The translations under genes and the position numbers were made by a program. This document shows positions 57,931 to 64,000 of a DNA stretch of 64,000 bases, piece by piece. The first letter of the stretch is position 1. Each line of letters begins with the position of its first letter. This stretch comes from Blastomussa wellsi (lineage: Eukaryota > Cnidaria > Anthozoa > Scleractinia > Plerogyridae). A model generated the notes under the pieces. It made no database searches and was not told where the DNA came from. It saw only the letters and a program-made list of their open reading frames with translations. The stretch lies in the NCBI GenBank assembly GCA_947652115.1, contig OX393567.1, positions 2,240,614 through 2,304,613 of the forward strand, read 5' to 3'.

Positions 57931-59385
57931 ATGGCGGAACGTCAATTTTTCCCGCCACCGGAGCCTTTGCAACTTTCGATAGGAAATTCTTCGCAAAATT
58001 GGAAACGATTCAAGCAAAAGTGGAGCAACTACGAATTAGCTACTGGGGTAGCTGATAAAGATGATGCAATCCGGGTAGCCACCATTTTGACTGTGATTGG
58101 AGATGAAGCTTTGGATGTTTACAACACATTTACGTGGGACAGCGAGGGGGACGAAGTCAAAATCGACAAAGTTTTAGAACAGTTCGAGAAGTTTTGCGAA
58201 CCCCGGAAGAACACCATCTATGAAAGGTACCTATTCTTTTCACGAGGTCAGGAAAGTGGTGAGTCTATTGATAAGTACGCTACGGTCTTACGAAATATGG
58301 CTGAAAATTGTGAATTTCGAGATTTGAAAGATTCGTTGATCCGTGATCGCATTGTCCTGGGAGTTAGTGATAATCACGTGAGAGAACGTCTGTTACGAGT
58401 CCCGGACTTGACTCTTGCGAAGGCTTTAGAAATTTCTAGAGCTGCTGAGGCAACCCAAAGTCAGTTAAAGCAAATGCAAAATATTCAGGAAGTCAACGAG
58501 TTGAGAAGCAAGAATGAAAGAACCACAAATGAGAAATCTGGAGGAAAGACACCGGCGAACGGCGGTGAGCACATTGATTGCAAATTCTGTGGTAGAAGGC
58601 ATGTAAGAGATAGGATGAAGTGCCCTGCATATGGCCAGCGGTGCAACAGATGCGGGAAAAATGATCATTTTGCAGTAAAGTGTCTAGCGGGTAAGAGGCT
58701 GAGTGAGAAGTCCCATGTGGACCAGAAGTTGCATTATGTTGATAATTCTGACCAATGCCCATTCGAAGAGTATACTATTGATGCTGTTACACACAATGCT
58801 GTTGAAAACACAAAGTCTTATCCTAAACAATTGTTTACAACCATGCGTGTAAACAACTCTAAAGATGTGACATTTCAACTTGATTGTGGTGCAACCTGCA
58901 ACCTCCTTCCTCTGAAGGAATTTTCAAGTATTTTGGAAGATCCAACAGATTTGTATTTGAAGAAAACTTCTGTAACACTAAAGATGTACAATGGATCTGC
59001 TATGTATCCACTTGGAAAGTGCACTCTCAGATGTACCAAAGGTGAAGTAACCAAAGATGTTGATTTCTTTGTTGTTGATAAGAATGTCAAGCCATTGTTA
59101 GGCGCTCAAACATGTCAGGAACTGAACTTTATCAAGGTGATGGTGTCTGACAGTACTTGCCCTGAAACTGTAAAATCTGTTAATGACCATTTACAAACTT
59201 CACCTAGTGTTCTTAGTGAAGAATGGATTTTGAAAGAATACAGTGATGTGTTTGAAGGCTTAGGGTGCATGGATGGGCTGTATCATATGGAAGTTGATGA
59301 AACTGTCAGGCCGGTAGTGCACCCACCCAGAAAAGTTCCTGTAGCTCTTAGAGACCGTTTGAAAGAAGAACTAGGTCCAGCTTAG
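57931..59385 (+). CDS. Retrotransposon gag and protease, truncated pol start
   Basis: An open frame (in frame from 57862; the ATG at 57931 is the likelier start) of about 484 residues. It has a capsid-like helical region, then two zinc knuckles (CKFCGRRHVRDRMKC and CNRCGKNDHFAVKC), an aspartic protease core with LDCGATCNLL (Cys in place of the usual Ser/Thr after Asp), and the beginning of the reverse-transcriptase region. It stops at TAG 59383-59385. See the pol entry for the break. Confidence 0.85.
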   Translation: MAERQFFPPPEPLQLSIGNSSQNWKRFKQKWSNYELATGVADKDDAIRVATILTVIGDEALDVYNTFTWDSEGDEVKIDKVLEQFEKFCEPRKNTIYERYLFFSRGQESGESIDKYATVLRNMAENCEFRDLKDSLIRDRIVLGVSDNHVRERLLRVPDLTLAKALEISRAAEATQSQLKQMQNIQEVNELRSKNERTTNEKSGGKTPANGGEHIDCKFCGRRHVRDRMKCPAYGQRCNRCGKNDHFAVKCLAGKRLSEKSHVDQKLHYVDNSDQCPFEEYTIDAVTHNAVENTKSYPKQLFTTMRVNNSKDVTFQLDCGATCNLLPLKEFSSILEDPTDLYLKKTSVTLKMYNGSAMYPLGKCTLRCTKGEVTKDVDFFVVDKNVKPLLGAQTCQELNFIKVMVSDSTCPETVKSVNDHLQTSPSVLSEEWILKEYSDVFEGLGCMDGLYHMEVDETVRPVVHPPRKVPVALRDRLKEELGPA

Positions 59386-61973
59386 TTTTAGTCAACAAGC
59401 CAGGGAAGTTAAGAATCTGTATAGACCCACAAGACCTAAACAAAGCTCTGCTGAGATCCCATTATCCACTTCCAACAATTGAAGATGTGGCAACCAGGCT
59501 GAGCAAAGCCAAAGTGTTCTCTGTTTTAGACGCCAAGAACAGATTCTGGCAGGTGGAACTAGACACAGATTCATCGTATCTTACAACCTTCAACACACCC
59601 TTCGGTCGTTTTCGCTGGCTCCGCCTTCCATTTGGTGTAAAGACCGCGCCCGAAGAGTATCAGCGTCGAATTCATGAAAGCCTCCAGAATCTCAATGGTA
59701 TCGAAGACATAGTAGATGATATACTCTGCGTGGGTGAAGGTGATACTTATGAAAGTGCAGTCCAGGATCATGATAGGAACTTAGTTGCCCTCCTTGAGCG
59801 TTGTCGCGAGAAGAACATCAAACTCAATCCGAAGAAGTTACAGTTAAGAAAGCAAGAAGTACCGTACATTGGCCACTTGCTATCTCCAGATGGTTTGAAG
59901 CCTGATCCAAACAAAGTGAAAGCAATTTCGAAGATGCCCACCCCAGCCGATAAACAGTCGTTGCAAAGACTGCTTGGAATGATCACCTACCTTGGAAAAT
60001 TTCTCCCACACCTTTCTGATGTGACAGAACCATTGAGACGCCTGCTTGATAGAGATGTGGAATGGCATTGGGATGATGCACACGACACTGCATTAAACCA
60101 CGTGAAGCAGCTGATCACAAGAGAACCTGTTCTGAGGTATTTCGACAACACTAAAGAAGTAACGTTGCAGTGTGATGCATCTGAGTCTGGCCTCGGCGCT
60201 GTAATAATGCAAGAAGGTCAGCCTGTAGCTTTCAGCTCAAGAGCATTAACAAACACTGAGAAGAATTACGCGCAGATAGAAAAGGAGTTGCTCAGTATCG
60301 TTCATGGTTGTATCCGTTTTGATCAGTATGTGTATGGAAGGGAAATTACTGTCCAAACAGATCACAAGCCCTTGGAGAACATTCTGAAAAGGCCACTACT
60401 TCAAGCTCCCAGGAGACTTCAACGAATGTTGCTCCAGTTACAGAGGTACCACTTGAAAGTAGTGTACAAACCAGGAAAGGAACTTTTAATCGCAGATACA
60501 CTCAGTCGTGCCTATCTTGTCAATGAACCTGTTCCAGAGAAGAACATTTGTGATGTATTTGCAGTACGACAAGAAGAATATTTAATCAAGTGCATGGAAG
60601 AAATTGACATGGTCGAGTTCCTGCCAATCACAGCTGAACGTCTTGCTGATCTTCGGGAGAAAACTGAACAGGATGATTCTTTGCTGAAGCTGAAACATAT
60701 CATTAAGGTTGGTTGGCCTGATAAGAAAGAAGAAGTACCAGGTGAAATCAGGAACTACTTCCACTTTAAAGAAGAACTTACCATTCAAGATGGTATTCTT
60801 TTCAAAGGGAATCGAGTGATCGTCCCTGCAGCGCTTAGACCACTGATGGTAAAGAAAGTCCACTCAAGTCACATTGGCATAGAAGGTTGTTTGCGAAAAG
60901 CACGTGATGTGCTATTTTGGCCTGGTATGTCAGCTGAAATCAAGGACTCCATTGGCAAATGCGATACATGCAACAGCTACCAGAAGAACCAGCAGAAAGA
61001 GCCTCTTATACCTCATGATCCTCCCAAACGCCCTTGGTCGCATGTAGCAGTAGACCTCTTCACTTTCAATAACAAAGAATGGCTCATCATCGTAGACTAT
61101 TGGTCAGATTACTTTGAGCTGAATCCACTACCTGCCACCAATGCGAGCACCGTCATCACCTCCCTCAAGAGTCAGTTTGCACGCCACGGCATACCAGACA
61201 CGCTTTATAGTGACAATGGGTCGCAGTTTTCGTCAAGGGAGTTCCAAGAATTTGCATCAGATTGGCAATTTGACCACCAAACATCATCGCCCCATTACCC
61301 CCAGTCAAATGGGAAGATTGAAAATGCAGTCAAGTCAGCAAAAAAACTACTAACCAAGGCAAAGGCAAGCGGCCAAGACCCATATCTTGCCATTCTTGAT
61401 TGGCGCAATACGCCATCAGCAAGCATTGGAACCTCGCCAGTTCAAAGATTGTTTGGGAGACGAACAAAGACACTACTGCCGACGGCTGGAAAACTGCTCC
61501 AACCCAAAATCGTGGAAGGTACTGAGGAGAAATTAAAAGAAAGAAAGTCGTATCAAGAACACTATTACAACAAAGGGACAAAAGAATTAGGTAACCTGCA
61601 ATCAGATGACACCGTTCGTATGAGGCCATTACCGACTGACAGAGAAAAACTGTGGAAGAAAGCAACTGTAATAAAGCAAGTTGCACCTCGTTCTTATGAA
61701 GTAGATGTACAAGGCAAAGTGTATAGAAGAAACCGAAGGCACCTGGTGAAGACCAGTGAATCATCACCACGAAAGTTCGAACAGGCCATATCCTTACCCA
61801 CTGAAGAGATGCAGCCATCAACCTCAGAGGAGGCTCACAGTAGCTCCGAACCGCTAGAGCAAGCCCAAGGCTCTTTCCCTGTGCCCTCTGAAAGCTTACA
61901 GGCAACACCTGTGACATGTACCAGATCAGGAAGAACTATTCGTATGCCGAAACGCTTTCAGGACTATGTTTAG
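59379..61973 (+). pseudogene. Retrotransposon pol (RT, RNase H, integrase), frame-broken
   Basis: An open frame in the -1 register relative to gag, with no start codon at its true beginning (first ATG at 59487). RT: LRICIDPQDLN, LRLPFGVKTAP, active-site DDIL. RNase H: QCDASESGLGAVI and QTDHKPLENI. Integrase: HxxxH-CxxC zinc finger (HSSHIGIEG ... CDTCNSY), catalytic D in VDLFT, D in SDNGSQF and E in NGKIENAVK. Between the last shared gag frame and the first RT motif about 20 residues normally present in this clade are missing, so a small deletion with frameshift is more likely than programmed frameshifting. Confidence 0.88.
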
Positions 61974-62048
61974 GTTTCATGACATATTAAGATGTTCTAA
62001 CTGTGTTTGTGTTTATAATATATCGTGCCCATTGTTGCTTATTTTTTT

Positions 62049-62062
62049 GAAGAGAGGAAAGA
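62049..62062 (+). other. Polypurine tract
   Basis: GAAGAGAGGAAAGA directly precedes the 3' LTR at 62063 and would prime plus-strand synthesis. Confidence 0.7.
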
Positions 62063-62226
62063 TGTGACAATATGCGTGACATTATGTTGCAATGCTGCTG
62101 AGTTCGAGTGCGGGCTCACAAGTAATGTAGTTTTCCCTGAGTCGATGCGGTCCTCATGGCCGACATTAAAGTTGAGTTGAGTTTATGCTGTTCTTGTCGT
62201 TCCTTGAAGTCATAAGGATTGTCACA
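62063..62226 (+). repeat. 3' LTR
   Basis: 164 bp, identical to the 5' LTR except for C at 62105 (A at 57699). Confidence 0.95.
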
Positions 62227-62231
62227 CAGGT

Positions 62232-63132
62232 TCCATCAGTGGGCAGTTGAACAACCTGTACAGCCCCGAGAAAAACACTGAAAAGTCATCTAACGAGGAC
62301 AAACCTACACAGACGCCAAAATCCGGGCTGCAAGCCATTTTGAATAATTAAATATAACCGGTTTGAAAACTGGTTTGACCGGATTGACCGGGCTTTCTGA
62401 TTGGTGTTAGTCAAGCCTTTGTTCTTGCTATATATAAGTGCGACACGGCCCGGATGGTTGGGCGGAACATTAGCAGCACTTCAGTAAACAGGTGCTTATC
62501 ATTTAGCTAAAAATTCCGGAAATTTCGGTTTGAAGTCAACCACTTTTTCCGATCGGAACGAAACGTCGAAAACTTCCTTACCATTTCTTTACATTTCTTT
62601 ACCAGGCTCTTTTTGAAGGGGCGAGCCGACCGGAACGTCTTGTAGCTAAATGGAAAGCACAATCTCCTCCGGTTTGTCGCTAAATTCGGAAAATCGCTTA
62701 CCGTTATGCAACGGTCTCACCAACCGGATTCTTCCTACAAATGGTAATCACCCAACATCTCTCTCCTGAAAAGTCATGTGTCACTCAATGAACACTACAT
62801 GTAAATTCTCCCCTTGTTTTATTCATCATATGAATCTATACTCGCCGTGCTGTCCGGTTACCGAACTGATGCTGGCTCAAAAATACCTAAAAATGTAAAT
62901 TTCCGCCTGTTACCTTTAATTATATACCCTGGGTACCAGAGGTTTTCTCGCGGCACGGGGAACTTCGCTTCGGCAGCCGAAGGCCGCCACCACGAGCGGC
63001 TTCGCGCGAGCTTTTCGCGCGGGTCAAAATTAAATAAAGACAAAGATCCAAACCGGAAACCGCGCATGAAAAGCCTCTGGCCCCGAGTGTTTAACTACTA
63101 AGTTTCACAACGCGCTCTCGTTTTCTGTGAGA

Positions 63133-63209
<77 letters not shown>

Positions 63210-63448
63210 TTTTTTTAAACCTTTATTTACAATTGAACAAACTATTTGTACTAAATTTAGTAACAATCGATCAAAAAATTTTAAAAAAACTGCAATATTA
63301 AAAGCGAGATGACGAGAAAAGTATTTTTATAATAATTCACAGTTAAATACTGATAAAAAATATAAAATAGAAATAATAACAATCATAATAATAATAATAA
63401 TAACTAACCCCAACAATAATTATTAATAATAATAATAATAATAATAAC

Positions 63449-63480
<32 letters not shown>

Positions 63481-63811
63481 CTTTATTTAGACACGATGAG
63501 GATTAAAGCTTTGCAGCTTGTGGGGTCGTTTACAAGTAATTAAATAAATGTATATTTACATAAATAATAATTATAAAATAAAGCTAAACACTATAGTACC
63601 TAACTAATCAATGAACGAATTAACTAACAACTAACTAATAGCTAATTAATGAACGAATAGTTAAATGATTAAAAAGGTCTTGAAGGGAGTTAATTTTTAC
63701 AATACAAACTAGCAAAGTAAGTGTCTCTGACGTTGCTCAAAGAAAACTAGTGCTCGTTGTGAATCGAAACATGGAGAATATGCTAGGAGAGATCGTTGTG
63801 TAATATAGATG
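62232..63811. other. Region between LTR element and second tryptophanase-like gene
   Basis: No gene seen. 62925-63070 has inverted GC-rich words (CTCGCGGCACGG, CTTCGCGCGAGC). (AAT)n microsatellites lie at 63134-63210 and 63375-63480. 63480-63540 (CTTTATTTAGACACGATGAGG ... TTACAAGTAATTAAA) looks like a retroposon 3' end. The segment 63590-63680 is low-complexity (TAACTAA-type). Confidence 0.5.
63134..63210 (+). repeat. (AAT)n microsatellite
   Basis: About 25 uninterrupted AAT/ATA units followed by a T run. A translated poly-isoleucine frame here is an artefact. Confidence 0.9.
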
Positions 63812-64000
63812 TCACAGGAACTGATAGGACTGCCGGCGGAATGACATTCCACGCACGCGCGTTAAAAATTCTTCCATGTCATCGATCTCTTCTTCGTCCT
63901 CTTCCTTCTCCTCCTTCTTCTCAGCCAGGGGAATGGGTTCTAGGTGAGCGCTGAAATGACGTAAAACTGCAGGAGCCCACGTGATTCGATAACCGTTGAC
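63812..64000 (-). CDS. Second tryptophanase-like gene, 3' end (partial)
   Basis: Read on the minus strand from the window edge, the frame encodes 62 residues and stops at TGA (63812-63814). It opens VNGYRITWAPAVLRHFSAHL, then EPIPLAEKKEEKEEDEEEID and ends in RRQSYQFL. The first 25 residues match the corresponding stretch of the 54005-55959 gene (VCGYQITWEPAMLRHFTAHL, EPIP), so this is a paralogue. It sits tail to tail with that gene, 7.9 kb between the stop codons. The rest lies outside the window, so it is not clear whether it is intact. No initiator is visible, which is why short-frame scans miss it. Confidence 0.88.
   Translation of the reverse strand, partial: VNGYRITWAPAVLRHFSAHLEPIPLAEKKEEKEEDEEEIDDMEEFLTRVRGMSFRRQSYQFL

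Larger units (their letters stand above)
57652..62231 (+). mobile_element. Ty3/gypsy-type LTR retrotransposon with target duplication
   Basis: A 4570-bp element (57657-62226) between direct repeats CAGGT (57652-57656 and 62227-62231). LTRs of 164 bp, a tRNA primer site, gag-protease and pol (RT, RNase H, integrase) in the order RT-RH-IN that is typical of Ty3/gypsy. No envelope gene is present. The LTRs differ at one base (57699 A against 62105 C), so insertion is recent, but the coding frame is broken near 59380. Confidence 0.93.

Noticed and set aside
59371..59390. Programmed -1 frameshift between gag-pro and pol
   Set aside because: No slippery heptamer was found at the junction, and conserved RT residues are absent, so a deletion fits better.
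61330..61917. 195-residue minus-strand frame
   Set aside because: Antisense to the integrase part of the retrotransposon pol; no recognisable content.
63127..63312. Frame with a poly-isoleucine stretch
   Set aside because: Translation of the (AAT)n microsatellite.

Overview
The window looks like nuclear DNA of an anthozoan cnidarian, most likely a stony coral. It is AT-rich, the genes carry spliceosomal GT-AG introns, the proteins are clearly animal (APAF1, PACSIN, RPS10, TMEM263, ARL14EP), and short MITEs, tRNA-derived SINEs and an LTR retrotransposon fill the gaps. All assignments come from reading the sequence by eye. Species and domain calls have not been checked by any search.

Layout. 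1-1108: 3' end of an unidentified plus-strand gene. 1109-6311: intergenic, rich in repeats. 6312-6891 (-): complete four-exon... in fact three-coding-exon TMEM263-like gene, divergent from an ARL14EP-like gene at 7573-8073 (+). 9251-13567 (+): ribosomal protein S10, five coding exons plus a non-coding first exon that has a pyrimidine tract. 13568-17028: repeats only. 17029-32838 (-): complete 21-exon APAF1-like apoptosome gene. It has two CARDs in tandem, an NB-ARC ATPase, a helical region and about 15 WD40 blades, almost exactly one blade per exon. The reconstructed frame is open over 1338 residues. 33000-37400: intergenic with two MITEs. 37401-40184 (-): single-exon 927-residue protein with four consecutive 23-residue basic repeats (STPR-like). 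41785-48360 (+): five-exon PACSIN/syndapin gene (F-BAR, long acidic linker, NPF, SH3). 48361-53982: repeats. 54005-55959 (+): two-exon tryptophanase/tyrosine phenol-lyase-like gene, a family best known from bacteria. 57657-62226: young Ty3/gypsy-type retrotransposon with 164-bp LTRs that differ at one base, a 5-bp target duplication and a broken gag-pol frame. 63812-64000 (-): last exon of a second tryptophanase-like gene, facing the first.

The genes do not form one pathway. TMEM263, ARL14EP, RPS10, APAF1 and PACSIN look like ordinary conserved animal genes. The part that stands out is the convergent pair of beta-eliminating PLP lyases around a fresh retrotransposon insertion. They carry introns, an acidic insert and shared C-terminal tails not seen in the bacterial enzymes, which points to an ancient bacterial gene domesticated and duplicated in this lineage. 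APAF1 with duplicated CARD exons and the STPR-like protein are the next most interesting items.
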